Source of the DNA: Oscheius onirici
Lineage: Eukaryota; Nematoda; Chromadorea; Rhabditida; Rhabditidae
Reading direction: 5' to 3'
NCBI GenBank assembly: GCA_932521025.1
Contig: OW051468.1
Coordinates: 4,030,064 to 4,094,063 of the forward strand
DNA length: 64,000 bases
Of the stretch, positions 33,518-46,100 are shown piece by piece. A model generated the notes under the pieces. The model was not told the DNA's origin. It saw only the letters and a program-made list of their open reading frames with translations, and did not search any database. The position numbers were made by a program, and so were the translations under genes. Position 1 is the stretch's first letter. Each line of letters begins with the position of its first letter.

Positions 33518-34010
33518 ATGCGTACTCTCCCCGTTCTCGTATGTCTTGTGGCTGCCTATCTACTTCCCGTTCTCGCTGAAAGTCCCGGAGAGGCCGTCGA
33601 TGACTTCCTTGGCTCCATCAAGAACATCGAACTCTTCAGAATCAGGTAATCGAACTTTCTCAGACATCCTAACCTTTATGTAGAACATCTCCTGCTGCCT
33701 GTCCTGTACCAATTGTTGGTCAAAAGTGCCCCGAAGGCAATCCACTCTTCTTCTTCAAATGTTGTGATAAGTTTATAACCTTTTTCTTTCCTAATTTTTC
33801 TGTTTTACGAGACCTCAATGCCTCCTGCTGCTTCCGTCTTCAAGGTATGGTTTATCTTTTTTGTTTCAAAGTTTTTTTAGACTGGGTTATGGTCCTGATG
33901 GTCTTCCTCGCTGTCTGCGTAAGTTTCCTGCCATACCTTTAAAAATGACAGAACTTCAGATTGTTCTCTCCATCGTCGTCAACCTCATCCGTTGTCTCTG
34001 CTGCGTTTAG
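33518..34010 (+). CDS. Small signal-peptide plus single-helix membrane protein
   Basis: Exons 33518-33645, 33684-33844, 33881-33918 and 33960-34010 give 125 residues. A signal peptide (MRTLPVLVCLVAAYLLPVLA) is followed by a short lumenal or extracellular part with Cys pairs (ACPVPIVGQKCPEG, FKCCDK, NASCCFRLQ), then one transmembrane helix (VMVLMVFLAVCIVLSIVVNLI) and a very short tail RCLCCV, whose Cys could be palmitoylated. The arrangement CC...NASCC.R.Q.WV..L resembles small nematode membrane proteins, but I cannot name it. The stretch KFITFFFPNFSVLRD could be a missed 51-base intron; it is open either way. Confidence 0.6.
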
Positions 34011-34189
34011 ATCAGCTCCGTCCGACCTCTTTTGCGTAAATCTTGGTGCTATCCATCACAGGTGAACAAGCATTCTCTCCTTCCTCTCCATCTCTCGTAT
34101 CCTTTCCTCCCGTGCTCACTTCGTTCCTTGCCTTATTCCAAAAATGAATAATTTCATTCCCATTTGTTGTTAGAGACGTTTCGAGTGAC

Positions 34190-34995
34190 TCTCAGCGCCA
34201 TCGATGAATAGACAGCGATCATGAGACACGACACTAGACAGTCATATCAAACTCGACCAAGCGGGCAGAGCAGTTGGACTGGAAATCAATCGAAAGAAAA
34301 CGATTGCGATGACGAATGCTTTTGAAGGACAGTTGATCCTGAATGGAGAGCCAATCGAATTTGTAAGGAACTTCGTGTATTTAGGATGTTCAATCACTGT
34401 TACCGATAAGGATGTGGAAATAACAAGAAGAATAGGAGCCGGTTGGGCCGCATTTAACCGTCACCGAAGATTCCTGTCCAATCGAGCAGCCCCTATGAGA
34501 CTAAAAAGGCGAGTATACAATACCTGCGTAGTTCCGTCTCTCTTATATGGATGCGAAACGTGGGCTCTATGGACAGAAGAAAGGAGGAAATTGGCCACTG
34601 TACAAAGACGTATGGAAAGAGTGATGTTAGGACTGACCTTACTCCACAGAGTCAGGAACAACGATGTAAGAAGAAAGACAGGACTCACTGACATACAAGT
34701 ACTAGCCTGGAGACGAAAGCTGAATTGGGCACAGAAGATAGCCACAATGGCAAACGATAGATGGCCCAAAATATCTACGGAATGGTGGCCTATCGGACGG
34801 AAAAGGACTTTGGGGCATCCTCTCACACGGTGGGAAGACGAAAGCAGAAGAGCGACTGGACGACTTGGGCATTGTCCTGCTACATGGATGAGACAAGCTC
34901 GGATTGGCGGAGTTGAGTGGTTCAGATCCATGGTGCCGCCGCAGGACCCACTTTTGTGATTTCGATTCCGGAAATAAATTTGAATTTGAATCACA
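34190..34995 (+). pseudogene. 5'-truncated RTE-like retrotransposon fragment
   Basis: The frame 34309-34959 encodes the region downstream of the reverse-transcriptase catalytic core in RTE-type non-LTR elements: FVYLGCSIT, RRIGAGWAAFNRHRRFL, YGCETWALW, RRMERVMLGL and an Arg/Trp-rich end (GHPLTRWEDE). A few residues of the core upstream (AGRAVGLEINRKKT) are readable from about 34245. There is no endonuclease or catalytic part, the usual result of incomplete reverse transcription. The 3' end is a short repeat, AATTTGAATTTGAATC, typical of RTE tails. Confidence 0.8.
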
Positions 34996-35013
34996 TAGTG
35001 AGAGATCGGAGAG

Positions 35014-36534
35014 TTATTGAATGTAAGTCGAAATTGCTCGATTAGCGGCTTCGATGATGAACTTATCGAGCCAGGTGACTGAAGATGGTGCGAACGAGTC
35101 GCCTTCTAGAAAACCGAGATGTCCGCCGTGCTTAGTTCTTACGAACGCCATGTCTTCTCGTTCTTCGCACATTTTCTGAACATATTGCATTCACTAGTTT
35201 GAATGTAATTGTCACCTGGACGGGTTCAATAAGCTTCGCAGGAATGACAGGATCATCATCTGCATTAAGGAATATCATGGGCAGATCGAGATTATCCAGA
35301 AGTGGAAGACAACTACACCAGTTATAAAAGCAATCCAAATCGAGACGGTCTACTACTCGACGATTGTAGTTTTCGTCTAAAACCGCTATTGACGACGACG
35401 CCCAAAGTTTCTGAAAATAAAGAATTTCAGAAGAGAACTTGAAAAGCAAACTTCTGCGTCTATACTTCCGTTTTGAACGTGCGGAGCCACAACAGTTGCA
35501 TAATTTCGTCTCAACAGTCGCTTGACATTTTCCGCAATCATCTGGTTGTAGAAACGACGTCCTTGCATCCATTCGTGGTACATTGGCATCGAGACTGTTG
35601 CTGAGTAGCCCTGGCAGATGCTCATACCCAATAAGACTCGTGAGCGTCGCTCTTTCGGCGTTCTTACGAGATATAACGTTGTTTGATTCGCTCCCATTGA
35701 GAAACCGATCGTAATAAAGAGCGTTTTTGGATAAGTTTCATTGAGATAGTCCATCATGGCTTCCAACTCGTCGGTCATTCCTAAAAAAATATTTTTTACT
35801 TTGAAGAAAAAAAAACTAACCATAATTAAATATGCGGTTTCCTGTAACCTGCTCACTGGCTAATACTCCAATATGATTCAGAGCAGCACATCGGAAACTA
35901 AAAAAGCGCTTTTGAAAGAAGGTGCAAAAACGTACCCATATTCTAAGGCATGATGTACACATGTTTTTATGTAGTTACTTTCCGAAGAATTCGTGATTCC
36001 AGGCGTTAAAACGAGGGTTATATCAAGACCAGACTGAATTATAATAAGTAGGGGCTTCAAGAGAAAATACCTCATGTTGCTTTATTGGCTGGAAGAGATC
36101 AAAACTGGAAGTGGACCCATCTGAAAGAGGTAAACGAATTCTCTGATCGGAACGACGAGTAAGTGAAGAATGCTTGAGAGCTCCGTAGACGGCTGTCTGA
36201 ACATGTCCGGAACGACCCCACAGTTTTGGGGTTACATAACTGAATAGATGAATGAGAAAGTAATTCAAAGTGAGCTCACGGTTTTTTAAGTATCTTCATT
36301 TGATCCATCATTTTCGACATTTTGTTCGTTTTCAATCTTCTACACACGGCAATTTTCGGGATCGAGGGTCTTGAAAAAATCATTAGACATCGCAGTGAAG
36401 ACAAAACCTGGAAATTTGGAACATGTTACAGTGTAAATAAAAGATACGGCTAGGACCAGAAGAATGATCCAGGCTTCGGGTAGCCATTCCAGAGTTTGCT
36501 CCTTCGCAGACCCAATCACCGAGTCCCACCACAT
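35014..36534 (-). CDS. ABHD2: ABHD2-family alpha/beta hydrolase
   Basis: Spliced gene; start at the MWWDSV methionine, with one N-terminal membrane helix (WIILLVLAVSFIYTV) as in ABHD2. The family block PKLWGRSGHVQTAVYG and STSSFDLFQPI match ABHD2 closely. The oxyanion and nucleophile regions are LVLTPGITNSSES and GFSMGANQ (usual GFSLGGN), with ICQGYSA and MQGRRFYNQMIAENVKRL. The Asp is in NADDDPVIP and the His in KHGGHLGFLEG. ABHD2 hydrolyses monoacylglycerols and in vertebrates is a progesterone-activated lipase. Note the two changes in the elbow (Met for Leu, Ala for Gly), which may alter specificity. A second in-frame Met lies 33 bases upstream. Confidence 0.9.
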
Positions 36535-37135
36535 TTCCTTTTCTAAAAACTGAAATGACAGATTCAAGCGAATATTGAAAGGCGAAAGATACGGGACTCG
36601 TAAAATGAGTCATTCCGTCGTTATGAACAAAAAACATCGTTTGATGAAAACTTTCGTTTTGAAGCGGAAATCATTATTAAGATAACTTCGACCCCAAAAG
36701 AGGAGAAACCTGTTTCACCGACGGGCATGTCTCTCTAACCGTTTTCAGTATCTGGAAAGAGAAGACTTCACACAAAAGTACAACGTTTGGGGAGAAACTT
36801 TTATACGAAAATAACTGAAGGGAATAAAGCAATTATCAAGACTTAGAGCTAGCCAGGGACTATATATCAACTGCTCTAGGCACTAGTCAATAAAAAGCAC
36901 ATTTGCTTTCGAAAAGACGGAATGGGAAAAGAGAGAATGCAATCGCAATCATGCGCGATGATCCTGGGAAAAAAGGGAACTGACATGCGGAAATTGAAGG
37001 TCTGATCCGTTACAACAACATTTTCGGCTGACATGTTAGGCAACAAAACGGGGAAAGGGAAATTGGGAAAATAGCCGAAACTGCATTGCAGCTGGAAACC
37101 GGGTTTAGAGAAATTAGAGGACCAGAAGAGAGTTA
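36535..37135. other. Spacer between ABHD2 promoter and EPB41 3' end
   Basis: Contains the ABHD2 upstream region and the presumed 3' UTR of the EPB41 gene. No other feature recognised. Confidence 0.4.
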
Positions 37136-40100
37136 TTAGGTGCTCGTCTCCTGTCTGACTTCGATGCGTTCGACCGAGAACTCGGGGTTCAATTGGGTAG
37201 CTTCAGCGATAGCGGCGCTTAGCTCCTGAAATTTCATATTTGATGATAAAATGATTAAAAAAAATTACAGCATCATGATCAATCGGGACTTCGGAGTGGA
37301 TGGTGACACGATGCTCGACGTGAGTCTCGACTATTCCGTCACGCTCCGTCTTGTAGGTGATCGTCTCAATGGTGCGATTTCCCGACGTAACAGTCTTAGA
37401 AGACACAAACTCTCCGAGGCTCTGCAAGCAATTTTAAAGGTCAAAATAATAACCAACCTCTGGTCCTCCCTGAGAAGGAGTGTTGGCTTCGTAGACAACA
37501 GATCTGGTCTGGGTGTCGACAATCGGTCCGGTATGAGTAGAAAGTCCGAGAGGAGTCAGCTGTTCGCAGGTGCGCTCCACGGTAGATGACTGAAATTGGC
37601 GAGATTTTTCATAGAAAATATGAGACATGTAGCATAAAACCAGAGCAATGACTCACAGGGTCAGTTTCATCAGGAACAGTGTAGTTTTGGAACGTTTGCT
37701 TCTGAACAGTGTGTTTCACCTGTGACGTTTTCACGGTTCTTCTATAATATTTCGACTGTCAGCAAAGTCTAATGCGTAACCAACTTAATTCTATTGCCCC
37801 GTTCGTCATATTCAACAGTCACGTTATCAGGTAAAACAGTTGTCTCCTGCCATGTAGCTACAGTAGTATGCGGCTGTCCGCTCTCCTGAACAAGCAGTAA
37901 ATGACAGTAGTACGGTATTTTACATGATAAGCAACATAGTGAAAAGCTCAAGAATCAATTAGTGTTTGGAAGCACACGTTAGCACAGCAACAACGTCATG
38001 CACATGCTGGGGATGCTTCTTTTTGCGCTTCAAGCCTCCCAGAAATTTGACCTCGTTATACAACACAAGCCTTTATAGTTTAGCTGCTTCTTCATGACTA
38101 AGATCATCCATGCTAAAGTGGTTTTGATAGAGCAGAAGTAAAGTCTCAGTCAGAAAGAAGTATGCGGGCGAGCATAGAGGCCAGCGGATACCTCGAAAGA
38201 GACCGGCAACGGGGCCAATGCGCGCACAGTGATAGTGCGCTCGGCATGTTCCAGCCGCGGACTGCGCTGATTCAGTCGCTCAGCTTCTGCTATCGTTGTC
38301 GACAATGACTAAATTTAAATTGGACTGATTATTTCAATGATTGCGAAAATAAAGGAACTGAAAATTGGTATTATTTGCACCGAATTTCATGTATACTGAG
38401 TTTGGCTTCTACTTTGTCAGAGGTAGAACGCTTTGGTGCGGTAAAGAGCGCTAAGAAACGTTTGGCGCTACGACGTTGTCAGGTGACGAAGTCGTCTGCT
38501 CGTAGCAGACATGTGCGATCCGGTCCTAAAAGGCACCGTAAAGAATTAAGCCATCAAATACGCTACTTTAGTGGCTTAATTCTTCGTATGCGCGATGATT
38601 TTGGTGAATTTTCGGCAAAATTCTTTACATGAACGGTGATTTTGGTGACTTTTCGGACCGGACCGACCGGTCCGATCGCACATGTCTGCTCGTAGTTTTT
38701 TGTGAGTTTCAAACGGTATCCTCAACATTTTTACCCACAAAAAGTGCAGTTTCTATTCAAAACCGATAAAAAGATGTGTACATAACCGATAACACGGCAA
38801 GTGATAAAAACCAAACCGGCTGCTCAGGGTTGAAACCGGACGTTTTTCCCAATCCTGACAGACGGTAGCTTTGCTCCTTTGTTTCATGACGAACCAACTT
38901 GTGCTCCAAATTACCACCATTCCGTTCATCATCCGGCGCAGTCTGTTCAAGATTTCATAACTGTTATGTGCTAGGTGAAAACAACGTGAGGAAACACCAA
39001 AAGAGTGGCTTGCAAGAAGTGAAAAACATGCAAAATAACAAGCTGAAAACCAACCTCGTGCATTATGACACGGGTTTCTTCGTCGCTGCTAGACGAATCG
39101 CTCGAGTCTGTCTCATGTTCTCCTTTGGTCTTCTTGGATTTCTTCTTGCCCTGAAAAAAAAAGATTTAGATGTAAACTTGAAATCCTATTATTTGGCTTA
39201 TGAGACTCTAAGACTATTTTTTCTCAAAAAACAACTAAAGCACTATTATGAAATATCACCAAGTGCGTGGATTGGTAAATAAACGAAGCACTTGACGATA
39301 GAGCGCATCCGCTTTCTCTCGACAAAATACTGAGATGAGTGGATACCGAAATCATTTAAAGTCTCATATGCCGATTCCTGTTCAAAATGGGTCTACAAAA
39401 GTGCAAAGCTAAAACAAAGCTATCAACCGGATAAAATACGTAGCGCCCACCCATCGATACTATTCTTTAGCTACATAAGGTTAGAAAATAGCAGTGTAAT
39501 GGGTCACTGCAACTAAGGAAGCTAGCCAATAGATGGTAGGAACACAAGGTTAATAAGCAACGCATCAACAACAATGAAAATCAAACAATGACAACACAAC
39601 AGGGCAAACAAAAGCGGTAGCAAAGATGCACAAAACGTCTATCACACTCGAAAAACGAGCACTTGGTTCGATGCAGTGAAATCACAAGGTGCAAAGACCC
39701 AGAATGAACAGGTTGTGATTCCAAATAAGTAGAACACACCTTGAAACCGAGACGGCTTAGAAAAGATCGCCCCGCAGGTGCCATGTTGGAATAGTTGGTT
39801 GATGTCGATGTAAAGATGAGACCAGCCTCGTCTTGTGACACAGCACCCAATCCCGCCCCAGTCAAACAGAACACAGGCTCGAGCTGAACTTCGACGCGTC
39901 GCTCAACTCGAACTTCTATCCACTGTTGACCATCAGCAGTAACACCCTCAGTGTGAAAAGCAGTACTCGATGAGAAATGTGCATGATCCGCAGTAGAAAG
40001 TGAACGATGTTTCCGTCTCTTCAAGAAACCAAAGAGACTTGAAGTAGACTCTCGAGCCTTCTCAGCTGGGTCTTCCGGCTCCTGTGATGGAGCTATGCGA

Positions 40101-43100
40101 GCAAGCAGACGAACCTCGGGCTTTTCTTCCTCAGGTTCGCCGGCTGATTTCAGATGTAAAACGGCCTTCTTCTTAATTTCGTGCTCTTTCACAGGACTGC
40201 TGGGCTTCATCTTGATCCAAGACTGTCCCGAATGATAGTATTGGGCATGTTCTGACAGAGGCAGTTGTTGGAGATCGTCATGTCTGTTCGTCTCTTCTAG
40301 AGGACCTTCGTAGGAGGTAGATGGCAGGCCATAAAGTTCTGGTTTGACCTGATCCTTCTCCACGGTTTCTTCTTCGCCTTCATGCCGAACACGGGCAATG
40401 TAGCGGAACTGTCTAATCTCCTCCTCAGGTTCAGGAGCTGTCGTGATTTTTGTGACCGTCGTCTTGGAAACATAGGGAACTCTCGGTTGATGCTCAAGAG
40501 GCAAATTGGCCAAGTCATCGCGACGGTCAACAGTATCCAAAGGACCTTCATAGCGGTCAGATGTTGATGGATATGTGACGATTGTGCTAGACTCATTGCT
40601 GACCGACTTGCTCTTCTTCCCAGACGTTTTCAAGAAACCAAAGAGACTTGAAGTAGACTCTCGAACCTTCTCAGCTGGGTCTTCCGGCTCCTGTGATGGA
40701 GCTATGCGAGCAAGCAGACGAACCTCGGGCTTTTCTTCCTCAGGTTCGCCGGCTGATTTCAGATGTAAAACGGCCTTCTTCTTAATTTCGTGCTCTTTCA
40801 CAGGACTGCTGGGCTTCACCTTGATCCAAGACTGTCCCGAATGATAGTCTTGGGCATGTTCTGACAGAGGCAGTTGTTGGAGATCGTCATGTCTGTTCGT
40901 CTCTTCTAGAGGACCTTCGTAGGAGGTAGATGGCAGGCCATAAAGTTCTGGTTTGACCTGATCCTTCTCCACGGTTTCTTCTTCGCCTTCATGCCGAACA
41001 CGGGCAATGTAGCGGAACTGTCTAATCCCCTCCTCAGGTTCAGGAGCTGTCGTGATTTTTGTGACCGTCGTCTTGGAAACATAGGGAACTCTCGGTTGAT
41101 GCTCAAGAGGCAAATTGGCCAAGTCATCGCGACGGTCGACAGTATCCAAAGGACCTTCATAGCGGTCAGATGTTGATGGATATGTGACGATTGTGCTAGA
41201 CTCATTGCTGACCGACTTGCTCTTCTTCCCAGACGTTTTCAAGAAACCAAAGAGACTTGAAGTAGACTCTCGAACCTTCTCAGCTGGGTCTTCCGGCTCC
41301 TGTGATGGAGCTATGCGAGCAAGCAGACGAACCTCGGGCTTTTCTTCCTCAGGTTCGCCGGCTGATTTCAGATGTAAAACGGCCTTCTTCTTAATTTCGT
41401 GCTCTTTCACAGGACTGCTGGGCTTCACCTTGATCCAAGACTGTCCCGAATGATAGTCTTGGGCATGTTCTGACAGAGGCAGTTGTTGGAGATCGTCATG
41501 TCTGTTCGTCTCTTCTAGAGGACCTTCGTAGGAGGTAGATGGCAGGCCATAAAGTTCTGGTTTGACCTGATCCTTCTCCACGGTTTCTTCTTCGCCTTCA
41601 TGCCGAACACGGGCAATGTAGCGGAACTGTCTAATCTCCTCCTCAGGTTCAGGAGCTATCGTGATTTTTGTGACCGTCGTCTTGGAAACATAGGGAACTC
41701 TCGGTTGATGCTCAAGAGGCAAATTGGCCAAGTCATCGCGACGGTCAACAGTATCCAAAGGACCTTCATAGCGGTCAGATGTTGATGGATATGTGACGAT
41801 TGTGCTAGACTCATTGCTGACCGACTTGCTCTTCTTCCCAGACGTTTTCAAGAAACCAAAGAGACTTGAAGTAGACTCTCGAACCTTCTCAGCTGGGTCT
41901 TCCGGCTTCTGTGATGGAGCTATGCGAGCAAGCAGACGAACCTCGGGCTTTTCTTCCTCAGGTTCGCCGGCTGATTTCAGATGTAAAACGGCCTTCTTCT
42001 TAATTTCGTGCTCTTTCACAGGACTGCTGGGCTTCACCTTGATCCAAGACTGTCCCGAATGATAGTCTTGGGCATGTTCTGACAGAGGCAGTTGTTGGAG
42101 ATCGTCATGTCTGTTCGTCTCTTCTAGAGGACCTTCGTAGGAGGTAGATGGCAGGCCATAAAGTTCTGGTTTGACCTGATCCTTCTCCACGGTTTCTTCT
42201 TCGCCTTCATGCCGAACACGGGCAATGTAGCGGAACTGTCTAATCCCCTCCTCAGGTTCAGGAGCTGTCGTGATTTTTGTGACCGTCGTCTTGGAAACAT
42301 AGGGAACTCTCGGTTGATGCTCAAGAGGCAAATTGGCCAAGTCATCGCGACGGTCGACAGTATCCAAAGGACCTTCATAGCGGTCAGATGTTGATGGATA
42401 TGTGACGATTGTGCTAGACTCATTGCTGACCGACTTGCTCTTCTTCCCAGACGTTTTCAAGAAACCAAAGAGACTTGAAGTAGACTCTCGAGCCTTCTCG
42501 GCTGGGTCTTCCGGCTCCTGTGATGGAGCTATGCGAGCAAGCAGACGAACCTCGGGCTTTTCTTCCTCAGGTTCGCCGGCTGATTTCAGATGTAAAACGG
42601 CCTTCTTCTTAATTTCGTGCTCTTTCACAGGACTGCTGGGCTTCACCTTGATCCAAGACTGTCCCGAATGATAGTCTTGGGCATGTTCTGACAGAGGCAG
42701 TTGTTGGAGATCGTCATGTCTGTTCGTCTCTTCTAGAGGACCTTCGTAGGAGGTAGATGGCAGGCCATAAAGTTCTGGTTTGACCTGATCCTTCTCCACG
42801 GTTTCTTCTTCGCCTTCATGCCGAACACGGGCAATGTAGCGGAACTGTCTAATCTCCTCCTCAGGTTCAGGAGCTATCGTGATTTTTGTGACCGTCGTCT
42901 TGGAAACATAGGGAACTCTCGGTTGATGCTCAAGAGGCAAATTGGCCAAGTCATCGCGACGGTCAACAGTATCCAAAGGACCTTCATAGCGGTCAGATGT
43001 TGATGGATATGTGACGATTGTGCTAGACTCATTGCTGACCGACTTGCTCTTCTTCCCAGACGTTTTCAAGAAACCAAAGAGACTTGAAGTAGACTCTCGA

Positions 43101-46100
43101 ACCTTCTCAGCTGGGTCTTCCGGCTTCTGTGATGGAGCTATGCGAGCAAGCAGACGAACCTCGGGCTTTTCTTCCTCAGGTTCGCCGGCTGATTTCAGAT
43201 GTAAAACGGCCTTCTTCTTAATTTCGTGCTCTTTCACAGGACTGCTGGGCTTCACCTTGATCCAAGACTGTCCCGAATGATAGTCTTGGGCATGTTCTGA
43301 CAGAGGCAGTTGTTGGAGATCGTCATGTCTGTTCGTCTCTTCTAGAGGACCTTCGTAGGAGGTAGATGGCAGGCCATAAAGTTCTGGTTTGACCTGATCC
43401 TTCTCCACGGTTTCTTCTTCGCCTTCATGCCGAACACGGGCAATGTAGCGGAACTGTCTAATCCCCTCCTCAGGTTCAGGAGCTGTCGTGATTTTTGTGA
43501 CCGTCGTCTTGGAAACATAGGGAACTCTCGGTTGATGCTCAAGAGGCAAATTGGCCAAGTCATCGCGACGGTCGACAGTATCCAAAGGACCTTCATAGCG
43601 GTCAGATGTTGATGGATATGTGACGATTGTGCTAGACTCATTGCTGACCGACTTGCTCTTCTTCCCAGACGTTTTCAAGAAACCAAAGAGACTTGAAGTA
43701 GACTCTCGAGCCTTCTCGGCTGGGTCTTCCGGCTTCTGTGATGGAGCTATGCGAGCAAGCAGACGAACCTCGGGCTTTTCTTCCTCAGGTTCGCCGGCTG
43801 ATTTCAGATGTAAAACGGCCTTCTTCTTAATTTCGTGCTCTTTCACAGGACTGCTGGGCTTCACCTTGATCCAAGACTGTCCCGAATGATAGTCTTGGGC
43901 ATGTTCTGACAGAGGCAGTTGTTGGAGATCGTCATGTCTGTTCGTCTCTTCTAGAGGACCTTCGTAGGAGGTAGATGGCAGGCCATAAAGTTCTGGTTTG
44001 ACCTGATCCTTCTCCACGGTTTCTTCTTCGCCTTCATGCCGAACACGGGCAATGTAGCGGAACTGTCTAATCTCCTCCTCAGGTTCAGGAGCTATCGTGA
44101 TTTTTGTGACCGTCGTCTTGGAAACATAGGGAACTCTCGGTTGATGCTCAAGAGGCAAATTGGCCAAGTCATCGCGACGGTCAACAGTATCCAAAGGACC
44201 TTCATAGCGGTCAGATGTTGATGGATATGTGACGATTGTGCTAGACTCATTGCTGACCGACTTGCTCTTCTTCCCAGACGTTTTCAAGAAACCAAAGAGA
44301 CTTGAAGTAGACTCTCGAACCTTCTCAGCTGGGTCTTCCGGCTTCTGTGATGGAGCTATGCGAGCAAGCAGACGAACCTCGGGCTTTTCTTCCTCAGGTT
44401 CGCCGGCTGATTTCAGATGTAAAACGGCCTTCTTCTTAATTTCGTGCTCTTTCACAGGACTGCTGGGCTTCACCTTGATCCAAGACTGTCCCGAATGATA
44501 GTCTTGGGCATGTTCTGACAGAGGCAGTTGTTGGAGATCGTCATGTCTGTTCGTCTCTTCTAGAGGACCTTCGTAGGAGGTAGATGGCAGGCCATAAAGT
44601 TCTGGTTTGACCTGATCCTTCTCCACGGTTTCTTCTTCGCCTTCATGCCGAACACGGGCAATGTAGCGGAACTGTCTAATCCCCTCCTCAGGTTCAGGAG
44701 CTGTCGTGATTTTTGTGACCGTCGTCTTGGAAACATAGGGAACTCTCGGTTGATGCTCAAGAGGCAAATTGGCCAAGTCATCGCGACGGTCGACAGTATC
44801 CAAAGGACCTTCATAGCGGTCAGATGTTGATGGATATGTGACGATTGTGCTAGACTCATTGCTGACCGACTTGCTCTTCTTCCCAGACGTTTTCAAGAAA
44901 CCAAAGAGACTTGAAGTAGACTCTCGAGCCTTCTCGGCTGGGTCTTCCGGCTTCTGTGATGGAGCTATGCGAGCAAGCAGACGAACCTCGGGCTTTTCTT
45001 CCTCAGGTTCGCCGGCTGATTTCAGATGTAAAACGGCCTTCTTCTTAATTTCGTGCTCTTTCACAGGACTGCTGGGCTTCACCTTGATCCAAGACTGTCC
45101 CGAATGATAGTCTTGGGCATGTTCTGACAGAGGCAGTTGTTGGAGATCGTCATGTCTGTTCGTCTCTTCTAGAGGACCTTCGTAGGAGGTAGATGGCAGG
45201 CCATAAAGTTCTGGTTTGACCTGATCCTTCTCCACGGTTTCTTCTTCGCCTTCATGCCGAACACGGGCAATGTAGCGGAACTGTCTAATCTCCTCCTCAG
45301 GTTCAGGAGCTATCGTGATTTTTGTGACCGTCGTCTTGGAAACATAGGGAACTCTCGGTTGATGCTCAAGAGGCAAATTGGCCAAGTCATCGCGACGGTC
45401 AACAGTATCCAAAGGACCTTCATAGCGGTCAGATGTTGATGGATATGTGACGATTGTGCTAGACTCATTGCTGACCGACTTGCTCTTCTTCCCAGACGTT
45501 TTCAAGAAACCAAAGAGACTTGAAGTAGACTCTCGAACCTTCTCAGCTGGGTCTTCCGGCTTCTGTGATGGAGCTATGCGAGCAAGCAGACGAACCTCGG
45601 GCTTTTCTTCCTCAGGTTCGCCGGCTGATTTCAGATGTAAAACGGCCTTCTTCTTAATTTCGTGCTCTTTCACAGGACTGCTGGGCTTCACCTTGATCCA
45701 AGACTGTCCCGAATGATAGTCTTGGGCATGTTCTGACAGAGGCAGTTGTTGGAGATCGTCATGTCTGTTCGTCTCTTCTAGAGGACCTTCGTAGGAGGTA
45801 GATGGCAGGCCATAAAGTTCTGGTTTGACCTGATCCTTCTCCACGGTTTCTTCTTCGCCTTCATGCCGAACACGGGCAATGTAGCGGAACTGTCTAATCC
45901 CCTCCTCAGGTTCAGGAGCTGTCGTGATTTTTGTGACCGTCGTCTTGGAAACATAGGGAACTCTCGGTTGATGCTCAAGAGGCAAATTGGCCAAGTCATC
46001 GCGACGGTCGACAGTATCCAAAGGACCTTCATAGCGGTCAGATGTTGATGGATATGTGACGATTGTGCTAGACTCATTGCTGACCGACTTGCTCTTCTTC

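Noticed and set aside
34309-34959. Host gene of 216 residues
   Set aside because: It is the C-terminal part of a reverse-transcriptase protein, cut at the 5' side and followed by an RTE-type tail.
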